In this document: one piece after another, positions 48,939 through 60,299 of the stretch
Layout: each line of letters opens with the position of its first letter
How positions within the stretch are numbered: position 1 is the first letter of the stretch
Source of the DNA: Flammula alnicola
Lineage: Eukaryota; Basidiomycota; Agaricomycetes; Agaricales; Strophariaceae
Assembly (NCBI GenBank): GCA_015499995.1
Contig: JADNRV010000083.1
Span: 62,001 to 126,000, forward strand
Reading direction: 5' to 3'
DNA: 64,000 nucleotides
Notes under the pieces: generated by a model
Database searches by the model: none
Seen by the model: only the letters and a program-made list of their open reading frames with translations
Told to the model about the DNA's origin: nothing
Made by a program: the position numbers and the translations under genes

Positions 48939-50537
48939 GTGACTCGTGCAAATGTCATACATATAAGAGCTCTTGTGTTTTCTGGCACACGACATGCGAC
49001 TACCATCACCGCAAAAATAACTCCCGCAAAAGAGAAGATCCTTCAAGCCTTCGGAAATCAAATATTGGGACGATTTTACCTCCTCGTTCCTCTCGGCCTG
49101 CTTGAAGGTATGCGAGCAATTGAATTCTGGACAGCCGTTATATCATATTTCTGACGTTAAAATACAGGCATTTTCCTCCTACTATTTGCCATCTCAACGG
49201 CTACCGTACTGTGAGTAGAAAATTGGCTATACTTCGAAACAAACTAACGTTTATGAAGTAAGCGAGGTCTCAACACCGGCGCATCATGGGCAATTTTCGT
49301 TGGAACGGTCCTAAACTTTGGTTTCGGCACTGCTCAATGGGCGGGTTTAGTAGCGGGTGCGATTATCGAGACGCGGATCTTACTTGTGGAACACCCGGAC
49401 ATGCCGCTGGAGAACAGGGGGGTTATCTTCCAAAGTACAGTGTTGAAGCTGTTAACACCGTTCGCCGCCATGGAGGCAATACCTGTGCGTACTTTATGAC
49501 ATACGCTCTTCGTTGCGTAGTCGTATTGAATGGGTTCTTCTAACGTCACAGATGATCATCAGCGATGCCATTGTTATCTGGCGGGCTTGGTCATTATTTC
49601 CAGGACAGAGGTGGGTAATGATTGTCCCAGTATCTCTATTGCTTGGGAGTTTTGGTAAGTTTCGGGCATTTCAGACGACATTTCTATCGACACTGAAGAT
49701 GCCTGCGTTTATCTTTTATTCTCAGTGATGTGGATTGTCGTTGTCGAGCGAGCGAACAACCCAAATGCATCCCCCACAATAGTTGGCTTTATGGCTTATC
49801 TTTCTTTATCGTTAGCCACAAATCTAATTACTACGTTCCTTATCGGATGGAAGCTGTGGTGTGTACTACTTATGGATGACTTTCTCCGTTTCTGTTGCTC
49901 AGTTTCCGGTAATAGGACCCATCGGAAATTTCTTATCGGTGATCTGGGGCTGGGACCAAGAAAGTCTCCTGTGCAAAAGATATTTCTTATCCTCGTCGAA
50001 TCGGGACTCATTTTCGCGCTATTCCAGGTGAGTTCCATCTGCCTAGAACGAATTTAAAGCGACGATAAATTTACACCCGTCACAAAGTTCGGGATCCTTG
50101 TTCTGCAGTCTCCAACTTCTTGATGCTACCACGAAGCCTGCCGCGATCAATGCGGAGAATGTCTTAAATGTAGCTTTTTTGATGCTCTCGGTGCGTTCAT
50201 TCCTTTTATTATAATGCATCAGGGTGTTTAATGCGGCGTGTAGGCTTTCTACCCAAGCATAGTGGTCCTCCTCGTTCACACACACAGATCCTACATCGAC
50301 ACGATCGATTTCGGGTCCGGAAATAGCGCGGTTCGGTCGCGTTCAGAGGTACCCCTGTCACACATCTCATTTGTTGTGCCCTCTTTGAGCCGAAGAGAGG
50401 ACGAGTGGCAGCAATCTGCCCCAGACTTGATCCACCATCGATCGAAACACGAGAAAGAGGACGCAGTGGAAGGGAGCGATACGCTCGAGATAATCACAGC
50501 GGTAGAGAGAGATTCTGCTGAGCACAAGGCCAACTGA
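48939..50537 (+). CDS. Multi-span membrane protein of basidiomycete type
   Basis: Exons ending with or spanning 49107, 49168-49210, 49259-49484, 49552-49654, 49726-49858, about 49910-50028, about 50110-50189 and about 50240-50537. Hydrophobic segments recur about seven times: FYLLVPLGLLEGIFLLLFAI, ASWAIFVGTVLNFGFG, DAIVIWRAWSLF, WVMIVPVSLLLGS, LATNLITTFLIGWKLW, IFLILVESGLIFALFQ and FYPSIVVLLVHTHRSY. A Ser-rich hydrophilic tail follows. This matches a large Agaricomycete family of seven-span proteins of unknown function (receptor-like topology, ligand unknown). The start codon and the join around 50030-50115 are uncertain; the latter does not keep frame as read. Confidence 0.75.
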
Positions 50538-51370
50538 GATGTCGTTAGTGCACCTTGAATCGCTCGATCCCTTGAGTTCAAGGGCAACCGAATTGCATTA
50601 GGGTACAGTGTTGCTATTTAGTTGAAGGGTTCATTTAGGCGCCCGTCGCGTGCCAAAGGTCGCATGAAGACAGAATAATACTTCTATATTCCCACTTAGC
50701 AGAGTGAAAGTCAGTCGTGATAGTCAGTCTTATTATGTTTGAATGACGTTACCGCAATGGAGAAGGCCTCTCTCTACATAGTACCAGAGCGCAGTGAGCT
50801 CTCCTTGCTTGAATAATGATACCTTGAGATTGCAGGTTTAGGTATTGTAAGTCTGGACTAGATATGATACTATGATACACGATCATTGACATCGCAAAGC
50901 CGACATTTTCCCTTTAATTGGAAGATTTCACTGCCATTTTTCTGAATTGCATTGGCCGATAGATATGCTAGACGCTGCGTTGAAGATAACAACGCTAAGA
51001 CTGCAAAATTCTTGTTTTAACGTATTGTCCACGAGTCCGATTATACTTTTCCAAGTCCAACTTTCGAGACCGAAAAACAAGAATCCGTACCATCATCGCC
51101 AAAGCGTGGACCGCCTAATCGTACCGGGAAGGGAGGTTAATGCTAGAAATCGCGTGTTAGAACTGTCAAAATAATAACGAGCGTGTTCCCGCACAAGACC
51201 AACTGTAGACTAAATATCCGCGCAGCGCGCTGCATATTGCGCGACATCAAGCTGACAAGCACCATAAAGCCTATATACATATGCGTAGTGCTACATAGAA
51301 AGTGACGAAAGACTACTCAAGCCGTACATCTTTTGAGGCCAAATGACCGACGCGGAAATGAGGCAGACTC
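50538..51370. other. Intergenic
   Basis: Between two converging genes; no supported gene. Confidence 0.4.
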
Positions 51371-52336
51371 TTAAAGCTTGCCAATGGTGGCAGAAACGGC
51401 CTGGCCAGTGGCCTTGGCGCGCTTGCGAAGCATCTGGGTAGACTTGTTGCCACGGAGACCTCCACCCCATTGACGACGTTGCTCATCGTACTTGTCAGTG
51501 CTATAGAAGAGATGTCAGAGATCTTCCGACAGCGAAGAGACGGAAAAGAGCGTACAAGTTGGCCTTGGCGGCGCTGACGATGGTAGCGAGTCACGCTGGT
51601 CCTCGCTCTTAACCTCCTGGATGGCGAGGACGGCGGAGGTCTTCTTGTGGACCACAGTACCGAGACGGGCCTTGCCCTTAACAATCACGTAGGGAACACC
51701 CATCTTGCGGCAGAGAGCGGGGAGGAAGACAACGAGCTCAATGGGGTCAACATCGTGCGCAATGACGACGAGAGCGGCCTTTTTGGCTTCGATGAGGGCG
51801 ACGATGTGGTTAAGACCGTACTTTGCGAACAAGGGTTTCTTGGAGTCCTGAGAACGAAACTTAGCACGAAAAATAATACCGGCAAATAGAAGCTACCTTG
51901 GCGTCTTTCTCCTTGTCCTCAGCAGTGGCGGCGGCGGCGGCAAGAAGACGGGCCTTCTTCTCCTGCTTGGACTCGGGGCGGTACTTATTAAGGAGTTTGA
52001 ACAGCTGGGTGGCGGTGTTCTTGTCGAGGGTGTGGGAGAACTGGGCGATGGCAGGGGGGACCTTCAGGCGCTGGTGGAGAATAACCTTCTGGCGTTGAAG
52101 GCGGACATACTCGGGCCACTTGACGAAGCGAGTAAGGTCAGTCGTGGGGCGGATGTCTTGGCCTACAACATACAATGAGACGAAAAGAATCGAGCAGCAA
52201 ACTTGAAGCACGTACCAATGCCGAAGTTCTTGGGCTGAGACTCGAAGAGAGGGTTCTTCTTGGCCTTGGTGGACTTGCTGGCACCGAAGGGAGCAGCAGC
52301 AGGCTTCTTACCGGATCCGGCTTTGGCTTTGGGAGG
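51371..52336 (-). CDS. RPL8: 60S ribosomal protein eL8 (L7a/Rpl8), frame broken once
   Basis: Exons on the minus strand: 52216-52336, 51897-52162, 51556-51847 and 51371-51500. Nearly the whole eL8 sequence is visible: [136 protein letters not shown]. One base is missing near 51591 (after KSEDQR). The initiator exon, expected as ATG joined at 52336, was not located. eL8 is a structural protein of the large ribosomal subunit and normally essential, so the frame break is most likely a sequence error. Confidence 0.93.
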
Positions 52337-52536
52337 CTGGTCATTGAGACGAAGTCAGCAATGCAATCTCGAAAGGTTGACAAAGCGGCCTCGGAGCTCT
52401 AGCGCCGTGCGTATCGAAACACACACGGCCCAGCATTGAACGCTTCATCGCTACAGTAGCTCAGCGTTCGAAAGTCATTGAGACAATTGTCCCAAGCTTT
52501 CATAGCTGATACGGTTCTATACACCGAAAATTTCAG

Positions 52537-53448
52537 TCAGTCATTCCAAGGTAATCCAAATGAAGACGCACCATCCATCTCAGAATCGCAATCCTTCGTT
52601 ATGTTTTCCTCAACAGATGAACCGCTGCCGGGGTAGCTCCTCGACGCGAAACAAGTAGGCTTACCATGGTCGTTAGTCTTGAGGATGGCGTCGATGTCGA
52701 TGATGGGCACGGAGAGGTGAGGCAGACAACTATAACAAAAATTTAAACTCCGCTCGAATTGCGGTCCGCCGCTCCGATACAAGACGGTACCGAACTCAGG
52801 TGCTTGACCAAATTTACTAGACAAAATCCAGTTTGACTCCGCAGACTCGATGACTGTCAGAGTTTCCATTCCTTTAGAGTAATCCTGATGAAGACGGCTC
52901 TTCTTCCGAATTATAAAGCGAAGGGACGGCTCCGGCGATTTATCGTGTGCTAGTTCGACGGTCAAACTTGTATCCGTAGTCCTCAACGTCTATTTATCTA
53001 GACTCTTACCTCCGACGAACAAATGGCCGATAAGAATAAATATTAGATTCCAGAGACGCACGTCCACTGGGAAATTATTGGAGGTCAAGATCGACCCGTG
53101 AATTGAAATTTTAGAGCGTTTATTTTGCTGTCCCAGGCTTCCACTACTTAGTAGTGGCTCAAGAACGTCCGACAGCCTGACTCCAGGGCGCCAGAAATCG
53201 AACAAGTCCGGTGCAAAGTCTCCCACAATCTGATAAAAGAATATTTGATTGCGCCATCTCGCGTTCACCGTTACGCGCAACATCCGGAAAACCGTAGAAT
53301 TGTATCGTATCGTATTGGTATATCTCACGAAAATGCATGTTCCGCTAGTTATGAATATACTACAGGCAAGGACATAACAACAGATGCCAATAAGAATCAC
53401 AGTGATTGCACCGACGTAATGGTCTCCTTCATGCCCTGCAACATACAC
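52537..53448 (-). CDS. Long open frame with a single in-frame TAG
   Basis: From an ATG at 53448 the minus-strand frame stays open for 152 codons, meets one TAG at 52990-52992, and continues open in the same frame for about 150 codons to 52537. It contains hydrophobic stretches (ITVILIGICCYVLACSIFI near the start, LWNLIFILIGHLFVGG before the TAG) and CYSCLPHLSVPIIDID later. It overlaps the last codons of the Fic gene in another frame. No family is recognised. It could be a separate membrane-protein gene, or a continuation of the Fic gene after a base error. Confidence 0.35.
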
Positions 53449-55068
53449 TGCACTAAAGCACCATGGTCACCTTCATATGCCTGCAAATTTATACTCTCAG
53501 TCAAAAAAAATGCTCGAGTTGTTCGACTAAACATACGTACCTTGTTGATCGCGGCATAATAATCCGCACGCTGAGTCAACGAGACAGAATTGGGGGATAC
53601 CCATGTCTCATAAGAGGGATAGACGCAAGCAGTCGCACCAAGCGCCCGTTCCCATCCTGGTGTGAAAGATGTGTGGTTGTAACAGCCAAGTTAAGGCAGC
53701 AACAAGTAGATAGATAGACTCATTACATACTTCGAATGGATGACACCTGACGAGTACCAGATGAATCCAGCTTGCTGTTGCAAAAGGATTCTGCCACGAC
53801 TTGATCCACTGCTATAAAAAAACGAAACCCCGGACGGAATCCAGGGTAAACGCAGGAACAAAACCACCCGAAACAAAAAGTCTCACCTTGGCCATCTTGC
53901 AGATGTAGTCGAGCTCTTCATCGACCTCCGGGAAGGGACAACATTCTATCTTGTAAGCCCCGCCACAATGACAGTCTTCCGCGTTTCCGTGCGCGACTTT
54001 CCACCAGGGATGTAGTGCAGGTCACTAAATCGACACGTCTTCATGAGGCGTGAGTGAATGCGGCAGATCGCGGCCCTGTCGAGGACCCCCACGTTGTCAC
54101 AGAGATCAGATAGAAGACTGTATGCCTGGCCAATGATTTTGCCAGTCAAAATTATGTGATGACTTCAACTCGGTTGAAAGGAGGGGAAAAAACAAACCAC
54201 CAACGTATCGTTCAAGATGCTCTTAATCTTGGCTGAATCTTGTAGGGAGCTTTCTGGGCGGTAATTTACCATTCCCTCAGAAATGCCACGCCGGACCAGG
54301 TCTTGGGTTGACTGGGAAATAAAGAGGTGAGGCAGATAAATTCTAGTGAAAGAAGACGCACCGCTTCGGTGAGAAGGAAAGTACTCTCGATGTGGTTAGT
54401 CTCGATGGCGAGTTTCTTCAGATAAGTTTCAAAGAAAATGGACCCCTCCGGGACCAATTTCTGCCATCGTTCTTTAACTTCCTGAGACTCCGGCGGAAGT
54501 TGCGGCAGGTTAGTGGGAAAGGCGTGCTGCTTAGTCGGCTTCCATTCCTGATAGTATGAACCTGGTAATTGACAAGATTTAGCCAGAGTCACACTTAAAG
54601 AAAGTGGAACCTGGAGGTGTTACTTTTTCGCGCCTTGGTCAAAGTTTCGTTGACTTCGCCGTCGACTTGAAGAGCGTATTTCTGAATAAAAGTGTCCAAG
54701 CCACTGTCAACGATCCCCTTACTAGACAAGATACCTTGGGCCTAGTTTGGACGATGTCAGTCGAGTCGAAATAGACGAAGACAACAGCACTCACCTTGCG
54801 GTATAGATCAATAGCAAGCGTACTCGATTTAAGCAGAACAAAGAGGTCCGCCAGTCGTACCAGAAGGAATGGGTGTGAATCGGAATAACTTTCAATCATC
54901 TCCTCGTACAGCAGCACCCTCGCTCCATATCGAGCGTATTGGCGAGTGTCAACCTGTTTCGGTCCTTCTGAGAGATGGCGTCCGGTATTTCCTGCGGGTG
55001 TGACAACTTAGATAGCGCCAAGAAGCGGAACTAAGAAGTACCTGTAGGGCATGTGAATCGTAGGACAT
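53397..55068 (-). CDS. Fic domain protein with TPR-like N-terminus, frame broken
   Basis: Minus-strand gene starting MSYDSHALQ at 55068. An N-terminal helical, TPR-like part (YARYGARVLLYEEMIESYSD, RLADLFVLLKSSTLAIDLYR) precedes the helix TNHIESTF, which resembles the inhibitory motif (S/T)xxxE(G/N) of class II Fic proteins with Ser in the last place. The Fic core follows: AYSLLSDLCDNVG, GKSRTETRKTVIVAG, IECCPFPEVDEELDYICKMA, QNPFATASWIHLVLV. The catalytic HPFE|DGNGR motif is split by an intron, followed by LVRLLASIPLMRHGYPPI and AYEGDHGALVQCMLQGM. Fic proteins transfer AMP or other phosphate-linked groups to hydroxyl side chains; the target is unknown. Bases look missing near 53958 (G run) and near the first intron. 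Confidence 0.85.
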
Positions 55069-55439
55069 GGTGGTGGAGGTTCAACCGCCTGTCCTAAAAC
55101 GGTGACAAATTATGATATGTAGTGCCAATCTCCGGTGGCAGTGCCTCGACCTGGTAACGGCCTTCTGCCACTCCAATCGAAATGAACGCCATGCAGGTAG
55201 GTTGTTGATAGCCAAAGAAAAATGAGTGGTCGGCGAGAGAAGCGATGGGACATTTGTCTATTTGCGGGGGTCAAACCATAGCACGGATATTCGGTGTGCA
55301 ATACAAACAAACCCATGCAAGCGCGACACGTAATTAACGCGTCTGCAGGATCGCGGTTGACGCGATAGATCTATCCTGTTCTCTTGATCCATCCATAATA
55401 TCTAGCTAATATTATGTCTCACTCTTCAAGGGAATAAAT
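55069..55439. other. Upstream region of the Fic gene
   Basis: No supported gene; it borders the left arm of the inverted duplication. Confidence 0.4.
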
Positions 55440-55699
55440 TCACCCTCATTCGAAATTTCGATACCGAGTCATGAATCGTCCTAAGCCCAGGGGCGCTACA
55501 TAGGAGTAGTCCAGCTATGTGAGGCGTAAATTCTGGACTTCCAAGTAATTGTGGGTGAGAAGTGAAAGTGAGCAAAGCTATTTCCACACCGAGATGTTAA
55601 TCGTGTATCGTATCGTCCCCATCCCCTGTAGAATACAAGTATTGGCATTGCGAAATAGGAAATAGCGCGCACAAAGGAATAAATGACCACGCCATGGAT

Positions 55700-56781
55700 T
55701 GACACCATTTGCTGCTTCTGGGAAGGACGTACTGATAGTGGTGTGATACTTCAGATGCCCAGATTCCCGATGGACCTTGAATCTCAGTAACCTTGCATAG
55801 TACGATTGTTTACCGTTTGCGGTGTCGATATCAGCTGCTTGTCAGCATCTCTCATGCTCATCCGTAGCGAATTTGTAGTCATGCCGCGACGAATGAGAGC
55901 GTGATATGTCTACCGAATACATTAGTTGAAAGTCGATATCGACTCATTAATAAGCGTTAGATACGCACTGGACGACGGACCATATGGATAAAGACATCCC
56001 AATGGTATTTCTATCACCTACAGGAATGATAAAATGCCTCTTTTGTAGGACGACTTCGAGACTGTTGGGCGAGATAGTGATCGGGTAGGTCATTGGCGGT
56101 GCCGTATGATTCATAAACTGAACAACTCCGACAGGATGCTCTGCTATCATCCATCTCTTTCCGGGCGTCAATCCACATTTTCTGGGATGTATGGTTAAGC
56201 GGCAGGTATGGCGGCGCCGTCATCGCAGCTGTTTGAAGCATGCCTTCCATCTCTTCGGGCTTGTCCTTGGTTTCGGGCATTTTATAAAGTACCTTGAAAT
56301 CGCTCGGTTCGATGGTGATGTCTACTCGCGCAATAAATGGCGTGGTCAAAGAAGGGTCGTCGATGAGCTTGAACTCCAGCGCTATTAGGACTTGGAGGTG
56401 CATGTGGAGGAGGGGATCATCCACGAAACGCTTAAACGAGCTTGCCAATTTCGTAATACAACCTCTTGGCACGCCTGTTTCTGGATTTGCCTGGCGAGAA
56501 ACGGTCAATACATATGCAAGAAATGGTCTCAAATAATATAAGCCAGATGGGCCTACCAATCCGTTTTCTGTCACTAAATAATAAGCAGCAAGACCTCGAA
56601 AAGACAAAGAGAAATGCAGCGCGGCGACCCATATCTCTCGAACAATAAAAGGCTAATCTGCACTGAATTATGGTGAGAACGAAGTCAGTTGACATTCGTC
56701 TACGAGGCGTTTCAACGACTTATCTCCCAAACTCTGTCGCATTTCTTCAAGTCTACGAAAGGTTGTGCACGAAACTTCCAT
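55700..56781 (-). pseudogene. MYND-type gene, left-arm copy, decayed
   Basis: Minus-strand copy of the gene at 58154. The first exon starts MEVSCTTFRRLEE and has lost the first Cys pair spacing and most of the MYND finger. CRLAFYCSRDMG remains. The central block (HMHLQVLIALEFKLIDDPSL, FKVLYKMPETKDKPEEMEGM, LPLNHTSQKMW) is nearly identical to the right copy. Near 56145 a small deletion shifts the frame before HPVGVVQFMNHTAPPMTYPI. Later exons (ADKQLI, KQSYYARLLRFK) also drift. Together this indicates loss of function. Confidence 0.8.
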
Positions 56782-56987
56782 AACGTGTCGTGCTTGTTCA
56801 GACAATAATTGTATGTTAATGACCGCAAGCAATGGTGGAGATAGATGGACGGCGAATGGAAGGTAACCTGCTATTGGAATTGAGAATAAAGTGACTGACG
56901 AGGTCAAGTTGAGGTCAAGGTCAAGGTTGCTGCAGAGCTTCTTAGTCTGGCGGTGTTTCCTTCGGTGGGTGTTGACAAACAAATTGT

Positions 56988-57945
56988 ATGAATGTTGAGC
57001 TCAAACTTGGACTCGACACCCAAGTTATGCCAGCCTTATTTCAGCCATTCGACCTCCCAGAGGGCATAATTCTCCTAATAACAGACGAACTCGCCGCGCC
57101 TGCAGACTTCGTTTTACACCGAACCCTCGCGACGCACCTAAAAGACCGGAAACAACCAAAATCACTCATCTTATCGGTCTCGGAAGGGTTATCGAGATGG
57201 AAAGCTCTCGCGGCCAAAGTGGTTAGTCTTACTTTTCTGCGTGGATTTAGGAGGTGTTATTAACCTCTGCTGGTCGTTGGTAGAACATGAACTTGCAACA
57301 ACATCTCGACGGGGATCGCTCGAGTTCGTAGACGTGCTTGCGGAGGTTCAGCCGTCGGTCGTGGTGGAGGAAGCGAGTACAAAACCGAATTCAAGCTTCC
57401 GGATATTACTCGATCGCGTACAGACGTACTTGGATCGAGCGAAAGACGATCCGACGTTGATAATCTTGGACGACATCACGATGTTGGATTGGATAGGATT
57501 CCCCGTGCTCGATGTCATCCGTTTCTTCCGAGCCTTACGCGGCGCGTGCCTCGCAGTACGCCTCTTTATCATTTACGAACTTTGAATAATGCTTGGAATT
57601 TGCAACTTCTACCTAGGCCCACGCAACACTCCTCGTTCGTCACCACATGGTGATTCCGAACGAGCCAGACGACTTATTCCGCCATCTACTCCAAATCTGC
57701 ACTTACCATCTGGAGGTCCGACCACTGTTGAGTGGCCGTAGCGGAGCCGTGAGCGGAGAGGTTAGTTCTCATCGAGTTGTATCAGAATATATGTTTATGT
57801 CAGTCTTTAGGTGTCGCTGCATTCTGGCTTTTCGGTATCTGCAGAAACCGTGAAGTTGATTCCCCGAAGCACGGCAATGCAATATCGACTCACGGACGTT
57901 GGCCCAGTTTTCTTTGCGAAAGGAACAGGTGGAGGTGTCTTGTAG
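56988..57945 (+). CDS. ELP6: Elongator complex protein 6, frame broken once
   Basis: Exons 56988-57221, about 57284-57561, about 57617-57764 and 57812-57945 encode a RecA-like fold protein. Motifs: FDLPEGIILLITDELAAPAD, FVLHRTLATHLKDRKQPKSL, SEGLSRWKALAAKV, then LIILDDITMLDWIGFPVLDV, RALRGACLAHATLLVRHHM, LFRHLLQICTYHLEVRPLLS and GAVSGEVSLHSG before the stop. This is the Elp6 pattern; Elp4-5-6 form the hexameric ring of Elongator that supports wobble-uridine modification of tRNA. One base looks missing near 57326, between DGDRSS and FVDVLAEVQ. The gene lies in the spacer of an inverted duplication of a MYND gene. The start may be 56988 or an internal ATG at 57027. Confidence 0.8.
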
Positions 57946-58153
57946 ACTGTGGTTAGCATGATGACCTCACGGACTTGCCGATCATGTTGTTTACGTGTTT
58001 CTTGTTCCATCGACAAAGGCGGAACACTCCAAGTAAGACATAGTCTGACGCTCGACTTCCACTGGCTTGAAAGCTTCCATCTATCTTCAGCCTTTCTTGA
58101 GGCCATTAACAAGCTCTCAGACATCTTCTGACACACAAAAAACACGGCTCATT

Positions 58154-59375
58154 ATGGAAATTTCATGTACAACCTGTCATAAAGCAGGGAAAGACTTGAA
58201 GAAATGCGACAGAGTAAGTTAGGAGATTTGTTCAAGTTGGAACGCCTCATAGACGAATAATAACTAACCTCGTTGTCACCACATTCAGTGCAGATTAGCC
58301 TTTTATTGTTCGAGAGATGTGTGTCGTTGATGTACTTGTCTTTGCCATCTCTTGCTGATTATTACTTAGTGTCAGAAAACGGATTGGTAGGCCTTAGGCT
58401 GTCTACTTAGCTTATATTGCTTAACACATTTTCTTATCCCGTCGTTGTTCGTCAGGCTAAACCACAAGCAAGCGTGCCAAGAGGTTGTAGGTTACGAAAT
58501 TTGCAAGCTCGTTAAGCATTTCATGCACGATCCCCTCCTCCACATGCACCTCCAAGTCCTTATAGCGCTGGAGTTCAAGCTCATCGACGACCCTTCTTTG
58601 ACCACGCCATTTATTGCGCGAGTAGACATCACCATCGAACCGAGCGATTTCAAGGTACTTTATAAAATGCTCGAAACCAAGGACAAGCCCGAAGAGATGG
58701 AAGGCATGCTTCAAATTGCTGCGATGACAGCGCCGCCATATCTGCCGCTTAACCATACGTCCCAGAAAATGTGGAATGACGCCCGGAGAGAGATGGATGA
58801 TGCGGGGAAAGCAGATCACCCTGTCGGACTTGTCCAGTTTATGAATCATACGGCGCCACCAATGACCTACCCGATCACTATCTCACCGAACAGTTTCGAA
58901 GTCGTCCGACAAAAGTTGCATCTGAACGTCCCTTTAAGCAATGGGACAACCTTCGGGTCGCCTTTGTCAATTCTAGCTGTTGTCCAGTGCGTCATCTAAT
59001 GCTTATCGACAAGTCATTACTGACTTGCAACTAATTTTAATGTATGCTGTAGGTATATCAACGCTCTCATTCGCAACGATATGACTACCACCCGCTTACG
59101 AATGAGTATGAGAGTCGCTGACAAGCAGCTTATCATCGACACTGCAAACGGGAAGCAATCATACTTTGCAAGATTATTAAGATTCAAGATGCGTCGCGAA
59201 TGCGCGTATCTAAACAACGAGAACCAGACCTATGTCGATATATCCTTCTCAAGAGTACCAACCGAGATCAATCCGTGGAGCGGTTTTTTGTTCCTTTGTG
59301 AGCACCTTAATTCATGTTTTTCCATCTTAATACTCACAATTTACAGGGGATGGGGAGCGTAGTACAAACCATTAA
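58154..59375 (+). CDS. MYND zinc-finger protein, intact right-arm copy
   Basis: Exons 58154-58213, 58289-58318, 58370-58386, 58456-58987, 59053 to about 59299 and about 59347-59375. The first four exons build a complete MYND finger across three introns: CTTCHKAGKDLKKCDR, CRLAFYCSRD, CQKTDW, LNHKQAC, with all eight Cys/His ligands. The remainder is an uncharacterised domain (HLQVLIALEFKLIDDPSLTT, PFIARVDITIEPSDFKVLYK, LVQFMNHTAPPMTYPITISP, YINALIRNDMTTTRLRMS). MYND fingers bind proline-rich peptides in partner proteins. The frame is intact over all exons, in contrast to the inverted left copy. Confidence 0.85.
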
Positions 59376-59535
59376 CATCTCGGTGCAGATATAAGTATTT
59401 ACTAAGCTTCGGTTGCTTTCACATCTCACCAGCGATGCCTCGGAAATATAGAATTTACGCCTCACGCATCCATACTCTGTAGCGCTGTTGGGCTTAGGAC
59501 GACTCACGACTTAGCATCGAAGTTAAAGAATGATG

Positions 59536-60299
59536 GCCATTGGAGGCAGCAGATGTATGGCGCAATAATTGTTCTTCTCATCAAATTTCGAAGCCTTTGC
59601 ACCGGACCAATGGCACGGTTCATGCTCATGACTAGCGTTGGCGGGAACTATATGGCAGGATTTTGATTTCCGACGAGCGCATTTCGTCGATCAGTGTCTG
59701 GGATATGCCGAATCCTCCACCGAGAGCGTCAATTATCCTATTCGGCTTCAAGTGTGCTTCAATCGTAACTGATGATAATAAAGATAATTTTTCGTGAGCT
59801 TAGGCCTTCTGTGGAACATATCTATGGTGCTCCGAGAGATCCTGCTGTGTGCGTGCAGTTTGTGCGCGGTTGAAGCAGTTTGTAGACCAATATATTATAC
59901 AAGCCGTGCCTCGCTTCACTTCCGCCGCAAGATCTTCACCCAAATGCGACGCTGCTATGTCCAGCAGTTTGGGAGACTCCTGAGGGGTAAAAAAAATCGC
60001 AGATCTGTATTTGAGCTGATATATTATATTAGTTTCCCGCTACGCGGCAAAGGCAGCACAAAGGCGGCACCGAGCTAGGTGGTGGCCCCCATGATTTCGA
60101 CTGTCGATGTGGTTGAGAGCATACATTTCTATGTCATGGAGACGACATGTCAGATTTGAAAGTATGTACACCTTTGAACCAGACTCTACATACGGACTCG
60201 GGTGTAATGTTGTCTCCGGACACTGAAGACAAAGTGAAGATTTACGAATTAGCTTGCGCCGGGTGCTACATAGTACAGAGAATCAAATTATTGGAGCAT
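59536..60299. other. Intergenic
   Basis: Between the right arm and the stop of the integrase-like gene; an open frame at 59794-60078 has no motif support. Confidence 0.4.

Larger units (their letters stand above)
55440..59535. repeat. Inverted duplication, about 1.35 kb arms around a 1.4 kb spacer
   Basis: The left arm (about 55440-56790, read on minus) and right arm (about 58145-59535, read on plus) are homologous along their whole length. Shared features run from the ATGGAA(A/G)TTTC start, through CAGATTAGCCTTTTATTG and a long block encoding HLQVLIALEFKLIDDPSLTT, to the trailing AGAATTTACGCCTCAC and GGGCTTAGGACGA. The spacer holds ELP6. Confidence 0.9.

Noticed and set aside
48617..49061. 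Overlapping minus-strand frames upstream of the seven-span gene
   Set aside because: No motif, no splice support, and they overlap the likely 5' end of the plus-strand gene.
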